Part shown: positions 1 through 8,695 of the stretch, one piece after another | How positions within the stretch are numbered: position 1 is the stretch's first letter | Layout: each line of letters opens with the position of its first letter | Assembly (NCBI GenBank): GCA_030527105.1 | Contig: JAUNBK010000033.1 | Span: forward strand, 1-33,368 | Length of the DNA stretch: 33,368 nt | Reading direction: 5' to 3' | Source: Planctomycetia bacterium | GTDB taxonomy: Bacteria; Planctomycetota; Planctomycetia; Pirellulales; Thermoguttaceae | Translations under genes and position numbers: made by a program | Notes under the pieces: generated by a model | Told to the model about the DNA's origin: nothing | Database searches by the model: none | What the model saw: only the letters and a program-made list of their open reading frames with translations

Positions 1-10
1 ACTTTTTCAT
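1..10 (-). CDS. Possible 5' end of a gene leaving the left edge
   Basis: The minus strand reads ATGAAAAAGT up to the window edge. An AAGGA-type ribosome binding site lies about eight bases upstream. An in-frame ATG also exists at 19. The Met-Lys-Lys opening matches two secreted or membrane proteins elsewhere in the window. Only three codons are visible, so the product is unknown and this may be chance. Confidence 0.3.
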
Positions 11-158
11 GACGAACATCCTTGCTATCTGAAGATGATGACAACCCTGTCTACGAAAACTTTGTACAGTTTCCATCGTCACGGGTATCGGTCTGTACAG
101 ATAAATTATTTCGAAAAATTAGCAAGGGACACAAAGAGTTCCTATTTTGCGCATTTTG

Positions 159-186
159 AAAAATAGGGTGGGCAAGACCCCCACCC
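159..186 (-). terminator. Intrinsic terminator of the ankyrin-cellulase operon
   Basis: On the minus strand a perfect 7-bp G+C stem (GGGTGGG with CCCACCC, arms 180-186 and 166-172, 7-base loop) is followed at once by TATTTTT. It lies 25 bases after the cellulase stop codon. This is the clearest intrinsic terminator in the window. Confidence 0.75.
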
Positions 187-210
187 CGCGAGAAGCAAAT
201 TATACCAGCG

Positions 211-1824
211 CTAGCGAACGTAGGGTGGCGAAATGGTCATGCGGAGGTTGCGAATGCCGTGACCAAAGGTGTAGTTGTTTAGCTGAATGGTGAGCGAAAG
301 GCGCTCGCTCTCCAGAATTTGCGCCACGGGGAAGGGAACGCTCACCCTGGAGCCAGAAACGAGCGTGAATTCCCAATCTTTGCCGATGTTCCACCCGCCA
401 CCTTCTTTGAAACCACCTTTGATGAATAGCTTTTTCTCGTTCGCGCCCGTGTCAAATGAGCCGACAAAATCGATGTAGACAAAACCGTCCTTCGAGGCAT
501 TGGCAAGTTTTTTCACAGCAACAACGGACGCAGGCGGCAAATGAAAACAGGGCTGAACTTGGCGAACGAAACCATCGCCCGAAGTGACGAGCGCGGCCCC
601 GTCCTCTCGAATGGTCGCGGCTCCGCCGTTGCAATACCAATTTTGATACTGTATTTCCGCATCAATCGTCTTTTTTCCCGGCATCGTCTTGCCAGAGGCG
701 GCATCCAAAACGGCTTTGAGATAAAAAGGATTTTTCCACTCGCACTCTTTTCGAAGAAGGATTTGAAAATTCCCTCCGTCGTCCCACAAGAAGCATGGAA
801 TTCCGTACTTCCGTGCGGTGCCGATGTACGCAGGCGCCCACTCCTGCGCGATTTGAACGTTGGACTTTTGAAGCCCGCACTCGCCAAGGATGAGACCGAC
901 GTTTTTGGTTTCAAAATATCGTGCCATTTTCTGAAACGCGCCGTCGAACGTGTCGGGATTAATATCGGAGGAATACCAATGGATGTCGCAAATGGAGCGA
1001 GAGTCGGCGTCCGGGAGCCAGATTTTCTGGTACTGATGCGGATACCATTGCGCTCCGTAGGTAGGGAAGACGAGGTAGCGCTTGGGGTTGTTTCCTCCAG
1101 AGTCGCGCACGGTTTTGTGAAAGATTTGGTACAATTCGTTTTGTCGCTCGAAAAAGACCGCGTCGTTCCCCCACCAGTCGCTGCCCGCGATGATTTCGTT
1201 AGCCGCCTCAAAGAGGAGATTCTCGCCATAATCCTTAAACTCCTCGGCAATGATCGCCCACATTTGACGATATTGCTGCGTGACGCTCTCCCAATCTTCT
1301 CCAGATTTGGAGATATCGAGCCAGAGTTTGTCGTCGTGGTGCATGTTGATGATGACGATCAAGTCGTTTCGGAGGGCGTATTCGACCACCTCCTTGACAC
1401 GATTGAGCCACGGGCGGGAAATGGTGACCTTGTTGGTTCGCGCGTCGAATTGGGTGTGAGGGTCCCATGTGATTGGTATTCGGACGGCGTTGAAGCCAGT
1501 TTTCGCCACCTTCTCGAACATCGCTTCCGTCGTGATTGGATTCCACCAAAGAGTTTCGGTGTCTGAAGGATCAAGATTTTTTTGACGCGGTTTCTTCGGA
1601 TCCGGATGCGCCTCCAAGGTGTTGCCGAGATTCCACCCGACGAGGATTTTTTTCACGAAGTCGCGTGCCGAAAGACGAAACTCCCGGTCGGAAGCCGCCG
1701 CACACTCGCCTTTCGAGGTACCTTTGGAGGGGCTTTTCGCCAACGCGACGCAAACCAATGCTGGCGACACGAGACACAACGCCCAAACGAGCCACCAACG
1801 ACATGTTTTTGCTACAGATATCAT
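211..1824 (-). CDS. Secreted GH5 endoglucanase (cellulase)
   Basis: Glycoside hydrolase family 5, expected to cut internal beta-1,4 bonds of cellulose or related beta-glucans outside the cytoplasm. Residues 1-30 form a signal peptide. The catalytic barrel runs from about 50 to 375: the WNLGNT block at 64-69, RIPITW at 115-120, the NMHHD block at 160-164, the acid/base Glu210 in AANE, the active-site His282 in IHWY, and the nucleophile Glu315 in GECG. The usual NEP reads NEI and the usual GEFG reads GECG. The block order resembles subfamily 4, which I cannot confirm. Residues 400-537 form an extra beta-rich region that could bind carbohydrate; I do not recognise it. The start ATG overlaps the stop of the ankyrin gene (ATGA), so translation is probably coupled. 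A terminator follows. Family is secure; substrate is inferred. Confidence 0.9.
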   Translation of the reverse strand: MISVAKTCRWWLVWALCLVSPALVCVALAKSPSKGTSKGECAAASDREFRLSARDFVKKILVGWNLGNTLEAHPDPKKPRQKNLDPSDTETLWWNPITTEAMFEKVAKTGFNAVRIPITWDPHTQFDARTNKVTISRPWLNRVKEVVEYALRNDLIVIINMHHDDKLWLDISKSGEDWESVTQQYRQMWAIIAEEFKDYGENLLFEAANEIIAGSDWWGNDAVFFERQNELYQIFHKTVRDSGGNNPKRYLVFPTYGAQWYPHQYQKIWLPDADSRSICDIHWYSSDINPDTFDGAFQKMARYFETKNVGLILGECGLQKSNVQIAQEWAPAYIGTARKYGIPCFLWDDGGNFQILLRKECEWKNPFYLKAVLDAASGKTMPGKKTIDAEIQYQNWYCNGGAATIREDGAALVTSGDGFVRQVQPCFHLPPASVVAVKKLANASKDGFVYIDFVGSFDTGANEKKLFIKGGFKEGGGWNIGKDWEFTLVSGSRVSVPFPVAQILESERLSLTIQLNNYTFGHGIRNLRMTISPPYVR

Positions 1825-3998
1825 TTTTTAGCCTTTCGATTTTGAGGGGATTTCCTCGAGCCAGCCCCCGCCGCCAGCAGGAGATCGCGCATTCTATTGT
1901 CTTTCGCGACGTCCAAAGGAGTGTCGCCGTCGTTGTTTTTGAGGTTAAGGTTCGTCACAAATTGAAGCAGGAGCGCCAGCATTTTCGCCTTCTTCGTCCT
2001 CGCGACCGCATGAAGCGGCGTGTCCCCTTTCTCGTTCGCAAGCGTCCAATCCGCGCCGGACTCGAGAAGGAATTTCGCCGAGGAGTACCTGCCACCTTCG
2101 ACAGAAAGAAAGAGCGGGGTTGCGCCCGTATTTTCCTGGGCGTCGATCCGCGCGCCGCGCTCAAGGAGCAACTCCAACACCCTCGTCGCGCCCGATTTTG
2201 CGGCCTGGTGCAGAGGCGTCCAATCGTCGTCGTCGCAAACGTTCGTATCCGCCCCAGCATCGAGAAGCCTGTGGACTCCACTCAAAAAGTCGAAAGATGC
2301 GGCAAAATGCAGCGGGACGTGGGAGTCAGAGCATTTTGCCAAAGCGTTCGCGCCCGCATCAAGGAGGTACTTCAAGATTTTGTCGTTTTTTCGAGCCGCA
2401 GCAAGATGAAGCGGCGTCATGTGCCGGTGCGTTCTCGCTTCGATATTTGCCCCCGCACTTATGAGGGTTTGAACAGAAAGAAACTTTTTCTCCCCGACCG
2501 CGACATAAAGGGGCGTGAATCCTTCGTCGTCAGGAGCTTCGATATTCGCCCCGACACGAAGAAGGAAACGAATGGCTTCCACCTTTTCCTCACAGGCGGC
2601 GACGTGCAAAGGCGTCCACAAAACATTGTTTTGCGCCCCAACGTCGCTCCCCGCATCGATCAGGATTTGGAGGACACTTATATCGCTGTTGCACACCGCA
2701 GCATGGATAGGGAGACTCCCATCGTCCCCTTTTTCGTCCGCTTTTGCCCCCGCAGCCAGAAGGAAACGAACCAACTCAGGAGCCCCCACAAGGGAAGCCC
2801 AATGGATCGGCGCCCATCCTTCACTCGCGTCTCGCACATCAAGATTCGCCCCGGCGTCGAGGAGAATCCGCAATATCTCGAGCGAGGAATTGAGCGTAGC
2901 TGCGTAAAGGATCGGCGTCCACCCCTCTTTCGTCCGCGCCTCAATATTCGCCCCGGCACGTATGAGAAACCGAAGCATATCCACTTCGTTCGACGCAACA
3001 GCATAAAAGATCGGCGTCCTGCCGCTATTGTCTCCGAGATTAATGTCCGCGCCCGCATTGAGGAGGATTCTCGCGATGTGGATGTTCCCACTTTTCGCGG
3101 CATAATGCAACGGCGTCTCACCATCCTCATCTTTCGCGTTGGCGTCGAGTCCCATTTCGAGAAGGCGCTCGACAACACTCTCTGATTTCACGCAGACGGC
3201 ACCATGAAGCGAAGTGCCACCCGATGGACCTTTCGCGTGAATGTCGACACCATACTCGTGCAAAAACTCCAAAACCTGCATCCTCCCGTTGGCGCACGCA
3301 GCATGAATAGGGCGCCAATTCTTGGCGTTTGGTGCGTCCAAATCGACCCCGATCTCCGCGAGCGCACGAAGAATGACGACGTTGCCAAAAGCGGCAGCAA
3401 TGGGGATCAGCGTCTCGCCAGAGGAGGTTGTGGCGTAGATATCCGCCCCCGCCTTAAGGAGGAGTTGGAGATTCTCAAGGTGTCCTCGACACGCTGCCAC
3501 GTGGAGGGGCGTCCAATTATTGTCGTCTCGCGCGTTAATATTCGCCCCAGCCTCGAGGAACGTCTGAATAATTTTCTCGTTTTTCTCCCACCTTGCCGCG
3601 AGATGAAGCGGTGTGGCTTGGATATTGTTTTTCGCCTCGATGTTCGCGCCCATCTTGATAAGGAATAGGATCATCTGGACGCTATCCCCTTCCGCCGCGA
3701 CATGAAGAGGCGTGTCGCCCACGTCGTTCTGCTTCGCGAGGTCTGCCCCCTCCTCAATCAGGAGTCGAGCAGCATCCACGTTTCCCACAAGCGCGGCGAT
3801 ATGAAGCGGCGTCCTTCCCTCTTCGTCCTGCGCGTTGACATCCACGCCCATTTGAAGGAGCGTTTGAATACCCTCCACGTCGTCACCATATGCGGCAAAA
3901 TGGAGCGGCGTGGAGGGTCGCTCCCCCACACCCAAGATTGGGGAATTACGAAAACTCGGCATCTCTTGGCTTCGTTTTTTGGCAGACTTTTGCCCCAT
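1821..3998 (-). CDS. Ankyrin-repeat protein with about 21 repeats
   Basis: A 725-residue protein made almost wholly of about 21 ankyrin repeats of 33-35 residues, from residue 28 to near the C-terminus. Most carry a variant of TPLHxAA followed by LLxAGAxxxA. No signal peptide, membrane segment or enzymatic domain is visible, so it is probably a cytoplasmic binding scaffold. The C-terminal tail is basic (ends RKAKK). An AGGA ribosome site stands about nine bases before the ATG. Its TGA overlaps the ATG of the GH5 cellulase, so the two genes form one translationally coupled operon. Bacterial ankyrin proteins often bind partner proteins; some act as effectors and some as immunity-like partners. 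Neither role is shown here. Repeat count is by eye; the partner is unknown. Confidence 0.93.
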   Translation of the reverse strand: MGQKSAKKRSQEMPSFRNSPILGVGERPSTPLHFAAYGDDVEGIQTLLQMGVDVNAQDEEGRTPLHIAALVGNVDAARLLIEEGADLAKQNDVGDTPLHVAAEGDSVQMILFLIKMGANIEAKNNIQATPLHLAARWEKNEKIIQTFLEAGANINARDDNNWTPLHVAACRGHLENLQLLLKAGADIYATTSSGETLIPIAAAFGNVVILRALAEIGVDLDAPNAKNWRPIHAACANGRMQVLEFLHEYGVDIHAKGPSGGTSLHGAVCVKSESVVERLLEMGLDANAKDEDGETPLHYAAKSGNIHIARILLNAGADINLGDNSGRTPIFYAVASNEVDMLRFLIRAGANIEARTKEGWTPILYAATLNSSLEILRILLDAGANLDVRDASEGWAPIHWASLVGAPELVRFLLAAGAKADEKGDDGSLPIHAAVCNSDISVLQILIDAGSDVGAQNNVLWTPLHVAACEEKVEAIRFLLRVGANIEAPDDEGFTPLYVAVGEKKFLSVQTLISAGANIEARTHRHMTPLHLAAARKNDKILKYLLDAGANALAKCSDSHVPLHFAASFDFLSGVHRLLDAGADTNVCDDDDWTPLHQAAKSGATRVLELLLERGARIDAQENTGATPLFLSVEGGRYSSAKFLLESGADWTLANEKGDTPLHAVARTKKAKMLALLLQFVTNLNLKNNDGDTPLDVAKDNRMRDLLLAAGAGSRKSPQNRKAKK

Positions 3999-4090
3999 GC
4001 TTGCTTCCTCATTTTGGATAATCTAATGCTTCGCGTTTGAATTTTCGGTTTTGTCCGCCGTCGAAGCCATGGCGCGTCGCGAAAAGTGCA

Positions 4091-4119
4091 ATCTTAAAGT
4101 ACGACGAGTACAAAACCAA
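4091..4119 (-). promoter_or_regulatory. Weak promoter candidate for the ankyrin-cellulase operon
   Basis: Minus-strand TTGGTT (4114-4119), 17-base spacer, TAAGAT (4091-4096), about 90 bases before the ankyrin ATG. Both boxes match the sigma-70 consensus only in part. The spacer holds a GTAC-TCGTC-GTAC dyad. It is the best candidate in this gap, but readthrough from the HTH gene is also possible. Confidence 0.3.
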
Positions 4120-4169
4120 GAGAGACAAATACCCGAGACCATAGGGGAAAAACGAGAAGAGAACCTTCA

Positions 4170-4205
4170 CCCCTCCCCATACCAAAACCAAGCGGCAGGG
4201 GAGGG
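4170..4205 (-). terminator. Hairpin after the HTH gene, possible terminator
   Basis: Eight-bp pairing of CCCTCCCC with GGGGAGGG (arms 4171-4178 and 4198-4205, 19-base loop), 14 bases after the HTH stop. On the minus strand a T-rich but broken tail follows, with TTTTT only about 20 bases on. Termination is plausible but not textbook. Confidence 0.35.
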
Positions 4206-4218
4206 AAACAACCTCTCT

Positions 4219-5157
4219 TTATTTTGCGAAATTTTCTACCACCCAATCCATAATGGCACTGTTGATGGCGGTCGGTTTGTACGCACTTCCCACAGAACGT
4301 GTCAAATCGACCAGGAAAATCACGGCGAGGATGAGGAGCAGGGTACAAAAGATGAGACCAACGACACTCCAAACGCCGTACGGCTTCTCAGGAAGTTGAT
4401 ACAAAGACGGATCCAAAACGGGCGCCAACGCTTCGTCCGCCTCGGCACCAATGTCGTCAAACCCCTCGCCCGCATCCTCCATGCCGGGAGAGTCCATGGG
4501 CGCAAAATCATCCATACCCATGTCGTCATCATCAATCATAATGACCTGAGAGCCGCTCTCATCGTCGTCGGCATACTCGTCGTCGTTCGTGGTGAGTGTG
4601 AAATTTTCCTCCCCCGTGACGGACAGAGAGGCTGCCAAACTGCCCGTGAGAATGCTGCTTCCCATGGCGAGGTCGTCTTCTCCAAGCTCCAAGACCTCTC
4701 CCGTCGCGTTGTCGTCGAGAGAAATGCCGCTGTCCGTGGCAGAGAGGAGGGAGATTCCCGACTCCTCGCTTAAGGATCCGCCGCCAACCCCGTCGTCTTC
4801 GCCCAAAACGAGGTCGCCCTCATCATCGTCGACAAGCTCGATTCCCGACTCCTCACCCAAAAGGGTCACGTCCTTATCGAGTGTGTTGTTAATGTCAGAC
4901 GACCCGGCAACGTCAACGTCATTGTCATTAATCTCCAAGTCGTAATCTTCACCATACCCATAATCGTCGTCATCGAAACTGCTGTTGGAGTTCCGCTGAT
5001 CGGCAATGTATCTTTCAACATCTTCCTGCCGGAATTTCCAAGCCGAACCGTCCTTATACCCGCGAAGTTGTCCACTGGTCGTGGCGGCGATAACTTCCGC
5101 GTTCGTGATATTCAACAGGGATGCGACTTCTTCGACTGCCAGATATTTTTCTGCCAT
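4219..5157 (-). CDS. Excisionase-type HTH protein with acidic spacer and C-terminal membrane anchor
   Basis: A 312-residue protein. Residues 2-55 match an excisionase/MerR-like helix-turn-helix: the VEEVASLLNI helix pair, then a GYKDGSAWKFRQEDVERYI stretch typical of DNA-binding excisionase-family domains. Residues 56-255 are low-complexity and strongly acidic, with repeats of SGI(S/E)L. One hydrophobic helix lies near 264-285, followed by about 25 residues. A DNA-binding head tethered to the membrane by a long acidic linker is expected. The start at 5157 is chosen because an AGGA site stands before it and the longer reading lacks one. A strong promoter lies upstream. The target is unknown; the neighbouring ankyrin-cellulase operon is one candidate. 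Confidence 0.8.
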   Translation of the reverse strand: MAEKYLAVEEVASLLNITNAEVIAATTSGQLRGYKDGSAWKFRQEDVERYIADQRNSNSSFDDDDYGYGEDYDLEINDNDVDVAGSSDINNTLDKDVTLLGEESGIELVDDDEGDLVLGEDDGVGGGSLSEESGISLLSATDSGISLDDNATGEVLELGEDDLAMGSSILTGSLAASLSVTGEENFTLTTNDDEYADDDESGSQVIMIDDDDMGMDDFAPMDSPGMEDAGEGFDDIGAEADEALAPVLDPSLYQLPEKPYGVWSVVGLIFCTLLLILAVIFLVDLTRSVGSAYKPTAINSAIMDWVVENFAK

Positions 5158-5308
5158 GATGGAATTCCTATAATTCTGCTCAAACTGTACCCAAAGTACT
5201 TTATGCTCGCCCGAAACGACAATAAACACACACGCCGCACGACGAAACGCAGGTCTCACGACCTACCGAGACCCCCGACGAAAAAAGCGCGCCCCGTCTC
5301 TTCCTCTT

Positions 5309-5337
5309 ATTATTGTCAAAATCTCCAAAAAAGTCAA
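5309..5337 (-). promoter_or_regulatory. Sigma-70-like promoter of the HTH gene
   Basis: Minus-strand TTGACT (5332-5337), 17-base spacer, AATAAT (5309-5314). Each box is one base from consensus. It would give a leader of about 145 bases before the ATG at 5157. The gap 5158-5419 otherwise holds only A+T-rich sequence. Confidence 0.65.
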
Positions 5338-5419
5338 CTACTTTTCCCCTCAAAACCTCAAAAAAAAGACAAAATTTCCAAAAAAGGGGCTATGATTGAC
5401 ATAATCGTCAAGATTTCAT

Positions 5420-5698
5420 CTATTTTTTGGAGAAGATTCCATGTAACAGAAAAATTGTGGCAAACGAGAGCGTGGCATATCCCGCCACCTCTGGGATAGG
5501 CACCTCTTTCTCTGGAACCTTCGCGGGTTCGCCGAAAATCGCCTTATACCACATCTGCTTTCTCTCGACCGCAGGATCCTTTCGCTGCGCCAAGGCATAT
5601 GTGAATTGCGACGTGAGATAAACGCGATCCGTACACACGACCTGTAGACCAATCAGAAGCAACAAACAGCCGACAAAAAACCAAACCTTCTTTTTCAT
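5420..5698 (-). CDS. Small two-helix membrane protein
   Basis: A 92-residue protein I do not recognise. A hydrophobic helix at about 4-21 follows a Met-Lys-Lys-Lys start. A soluble stretch of about 45 residues (charged, with a PEKEVPIPEV segment) leads to a second hydrophobic helix at about 72-88, and the protein ends SKK. Both ends are probably cytoplasmic with the middle outside. An AGGGTG ribosome site stands six bases before the ATG. A hairpin upstream separates it from the VWA operon, and a TATACT box lies about 60 bases before the start, so it may be a single-gene unit. No known function. Confidence 0.75.
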   Translation of the reverse strand: MKKKVWFFVGCLLLLIGLQVVCTDRVYLTSQFTYALAQRKDPAVERKQMWYKAIFGEPAKVPEKEVPIPEVAGYATLSFATIFLLHGIFSKK

Positions 5699-5781
5699 GA
5701 TTTCACCCTATTTGACCTTAAACGGGAGCAGAACACCATCCATAAGTTCCTATTCTAGTATACCCTAAAAACGAGACTTTT

Positions 5782-5810
5782 GCGGGGGATAAAACCAAGA
5801 AATCCCCCGC
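5782..5810. terminator. Perfect hairpin between the VWA operon and the small membrane gene
   Basis: A perfect 9-bp stem (GCGGGGGAT with ATCCCCCGC, arms 5782-5790 and 5802-5810, 11-base loop). On the plus strand TTTTCTC follows at once; on the minus strand GTTTTT comes after about ten bases. It lies 160 bases beyond the VWA gene stop and before the next minus-strand gene, so a terminator for the VWA operon is the likely role. Confidence 0.55.
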
Positions 5811-5883
5811 TTTTCTCAAGAACGCTCAGGAAAAATCGTTACTTCTGATACAATCGTTGCAAGTGACCAAAACGAGGACAGGT

Positions 5884-5910
5884 CGATTGTCAAAACGTTC
5901 CCGACAATCG
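5884..5910. other. Inverted repeat after the VWA gene
   Basis: CGATTGTC (5884-5891) and GACAATCG (5903-5910) are a perfect 8-bp inverted repeat with an 11-base loop, about 60 bases beyond the VWA stop. No T-run follows on either strand. It could be an mRNA 3'-end stabiliser or a protein-binding site. Confidence 0.4.
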
Positions 5911-5970
5911 CGTTTATAAAATTGACACAGCACTAGCGAAGTCTGCGGGCAAAATGCCGCAGCACTTTCG

Positions 5971-8619
5971 TCAATCGTGCGCCTTCAGCTGCGCGCGGCG
6001 GAGCCCGATTTCCGCAATCCAAACGAGAATCGAAAGGAGGAGGAAAAAGCGCCAAAATGGGAGCGTTTGGAGGACAAACGGCGTCTCTGCGTCGGGTTTC
6101 TCGGTCGAAAAAATCGTCGCCATGTTCGGATTGACGCTCCCGCCCGTCTGCTGCGCGAGCGCTTCGAGCGTTTGGGAGGCGTCTTTTTGCCGATCCGGAC
6201 GATATTCATCCGTGAAAGATTGCACCGCCGTCGCGCTCCACTCATACGGCAGCCCGTCCGATTGCGCTCTCACGCAAAAAGTCCGCATTTCTCCCAATCC
6301 AACTTTCGTTTTCCCCATAAATACCCCGGGGAAAATGGGGTGCATCGTGATTTTTTCCCCGTCGGAAAAAGACAATTCCGGCGCGCGCTCAAGCTGCTTC
6401 CCAAGCGGCGTGTTGAGATAAACCACAAGCCAATCGTTTTGGAACTCCCACCGAATTCGAAAATCGTACTGATTGCCCTCCCTCATCGCGTGCGAGACGA
6501 GACGCCCCCAAAATTTCGAGAAATCGCCCCAATTATTGCTCCACGTTTCAATCCAATGCGACTCCATGTCGGACGTGAAAGCAACGACCACGCCGCGTCC
6601 ACAACGTCGCCAACAAAGAAGCGGGTCGCCAGACGCACTCTCGAAAATGACGCGACACTCGGGCTTTGCCAGCGTTTGAACGTACCCGAGGAGCGGAGGG
6701 AGTGTCGTAAAATCAAAATTCAAAAAACCAGGGATCGACGAAATCTGCCGAACGGGCGTTTTCCCCTCGATCACGCCGAGCTTTGCGACCGATGCCGTCT
6801 CGGACGTGAAAATTTGCGGCATGTCGTCTGCTTTCGTGCAAATGTACGATTTCCCATTCCCAATTTTCGCAATGTCCGCAAGAAGATTTGGCTCCGCCTC
6901 GTCGCCAAGAGCAATCGTCGAAATCGTGATGCCGGATTCGTGTATGCGCCGCGCGATGCGCTCAAACTCGTCCGGGTTGGAGACTCCGTCCGTCATTAAA
7001 ATGATGTGCTTCCGCTGCGCCGAGACCTCCTCAAGCGCAAGCGCCGCCTTCTCCATTGCGGGGCCCATATTCGTCACGCTCACGGCGCGGATTGGTTCCA
7101 AATTCTTGAACGCCGTCTCCTTGTTTTTGCTCGACAAAGGTCGTATCGGCACAACCCAACCACTCGTGTCCGCGAAAACTAAAATCCCGACCTGATCCTG
7201 AGGTCCGAGGACATTAATCGCACGTTTCACGGCATCCTTCGCCAATTGAATCGCGTTCCCTTTTTTCATCGACTCGGAACGATCCACGACGAGGACAAGC
7301 GCCAGCCCCTCGCGCTCCTGATCCGTCTTCTCCTCGCACACGACTGGCAAAATCTCCTCAATCGGCGTGCTTCGATATCCCCCCGACGTGAACGATTGAT
7401 TTCCACCAAGAACAATCAAACCGCCGCCAAAATCGCGCACGTATCGCTCGAGCGACTCCATCGTCTCCGTCTGAAGGAGCGAAATCGGAATGTTCGAAAG
7501 AAGAACCAAACCATACTTTTGAAGCTCCTCCAAACGGGTCGGAACCTGATCCGGGGTGCAAAATTCAGGGACGATGAATTGTTTCGCAAGAACGGACTCG
7601 ATCTTCTTGCCAAGCGCCGGCGTGCGCCCCACGAGCAAAACTCGCTGCGGAGGAATGATTTGCGTCACGGCAGAGACCGCATCGTTTTCGACCTGCCGAT
7701 TCGACTCGGAGGGTGGGAAAATCCGAATCTCCCACTCGACGTGGGAAGCCGCACGAGATTCAACTTGAGAGTCCAAGCGACCATCTGCATTTTTCGGAAC
7801 GACCGCAGCTTGAAATCGCGCTCCGCGCACGCCGGGACTCTCGAAAACAAGCGTCTGCGTCTCGATCGACTCCCCGTTGCGCTTCAACTCCAAACGAAGC
7901 TCTCCCACGGCACTTTGGGAGCGGACGAAAACATCCATTCCCACAACCTCGCCCTCGTGCGCGGCGGCAGGCGCTTCGAGGCGCTCGATCCACGTCTCTG
8001 CGTCTGCTTTGATTTGGGTGCCTTCCGCATTCGACCCTTGCGCCGACTCTTGCGCCGACTCCGCACCAACCCCAGGGCGCGTCACGATATGGAGCGCCGC
8101 GTGGGGCGACGCCGCCGTCGGAACCGCTCCAGACGTGTAGGTTTGATCCGTGTACAAAATCACCTCCGGCGTGAATCCCTCGGGCGCCAACGCCGTGGCA
8201 GCCGCAATCGCGCTCGCGAGGTTCGTCATATTCGGATTCACGTCGTCGTTCGCGACGCCCTCCGGCGAGTCGTGGAGCGCCCCGGTCGTCTGTCCGAATG
8301 GGAGAAAAACGCATTGGTCTCCACGCCGCGAAACCGACGCGTCGGGGAAAAGTGTGGGATCCTCAAAATCCCAAAAGTGGGAAGATGAACGAATGCTTCC
8401 GCTCACGTCCACGGCACAAATAACGTATTTCGCGTAATTTTTCCACGTGACGACGGGACCAACAAGCGCGACGACAAGGAGAACGAAAAGCGCGTTTTGA
8501 AGCGTAAAAATCGCGCCGCCTCGAACAAGATGCTGATGTGCAAGGCTCCTCCTCCAATAAATATAGAGTGGGATCAGCGCGAAAATCAGGATAAGCAAAA
8601 AGGGGCGTTCTAACGTCAT
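5971..8619 (-). CDS. Membrane protein with two VWA domains and a glutamine-amidotransferase-like domain
   Basis: An 882-residue envelope protein of the BatA/VWA group found beside MoxR ATPases. Two hydrophobic helices (about 7-21 and 42-58) precede a first von Willebrand A domain with metal-site residues DVSGS at 71-75, a Thr near 132 and an Asp in TDQT near 158. A beta-rich stretch follows. Residues 325-430 resemble a class I glutamine-amidotransferase fold (VLLVGRTP, then FGGGLIVLGG) without an evident catalytic Cys. A second VWA domain starts near 438 with DRSES at 446-450 and later a TDG motif. A final membrane helix lies near 850-872. Both metal sites look intact, so the protein probably binds partners through Mg2+. 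No ribosome site is clear. It is last in the MoxR cluster; the exact role is unknown. Confidence 0.88.
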   Translation of the reverse strand: MTLERPFLLILIFALIPLYIYWRRSLAHQHLVRGGAIFTLQNALFVLLVVALVGPVVTWKNYAKYVICAVDVSGSIRSSSHFWDFEDPTLFPDASVSRRGDQCVFLPFGQTTGALHDSPEGVANDDVNPNMTNLASAIAAATALAPEGFTPEVILYTDQTYTSGAVPTAASPHAALHIVTRPGVGAESAQESAQGSNAEGTQIKADAETWIERLEAPAAAHEGEVVGMDVFVRSQSAVGELRLELKRNGESIETQTLVFESPGVRGARFQAAVVPKNADGRLDSQVESRAASHVEWEIRIFPPSESNRQVENDAVSAVTQIIPPQRVLLVGRTPALGKKIESVLAKQFIVPEFCTPDQVPTRLEELQKYGLVLLSNIPISLLQTETMESLERYVRDFGGGLIVLGGNQSFTSGGYRSTPIEEILPVVCEEKTDQEREGLALVLVVDRSESMKKGNAIQLAKDAVKRAINVLGPQDQVGILVFADTSGWVVPIRPLSSKNKETAFKNLEPIRAVSVTNMGPAMEKAALALEEVSAQRKHIILMTDGVSNPDEFERIARRIHESGITISTIALGDEAEPNLLADIAKIGNGKSYICTKADDMPQIFTSETASVAKLGVIEGKTPVRQISSIPGFLNFDFTTLPPLLGYVQTLAKPECRVIFESASGDPLLCWRRCGRGVVVAFTSDMESHWIETWSNNWGDFSKFWGRLVSHAMREGNQYDFRIRWEFQNDWLVVYLNTPLGKQLERAPELSFSDGEKITMHPIFPGVFMGKTKVGLGEMRTFCVRAQSDGLPYEWSATAVQSFTDEYRPDRQKDASQTLEALAQQTGGSVNPNMATIFSTEKPDAETPFVLQTLPFWRFFLLLSILVWIAEIGLRRAQLKAHD

Positions 8620-8695
8620 GATGAAGGTTTTTTTGGAAAAAAGTTGAATGGTGTTCGAATTGTATAAAACGGGGTCTACTTCTATGAAACAACGT

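Noticed and set aside
541..1566. Long plus-strand frame inside the GH5 gene
   Set aside because: Antisense to a clear GH5 catalytic domain; Arg-rich composition is typical of a shadow frame.
1536..3185. Long plus-strand frame inside the ankyrin gene
   Set aside because: The repeated codon pattern of the ankyrin repeats keeps the opposite frame open; it is a shadow, not a gene.
4009..4191. A 60-codon minus-strand frame between the HTH and ankyrin genes
   Set aside because: It starts at TTG, has no ribosome site, overlaps the hairpin after the HTH gene, and its hydrophobic run has no family resemblance.
5396..5411. TTGAC/GTCAA small dyad after the small membrane gene
   Set aside because: Only five base pairs and no T-run directly after it, so no terminator call.
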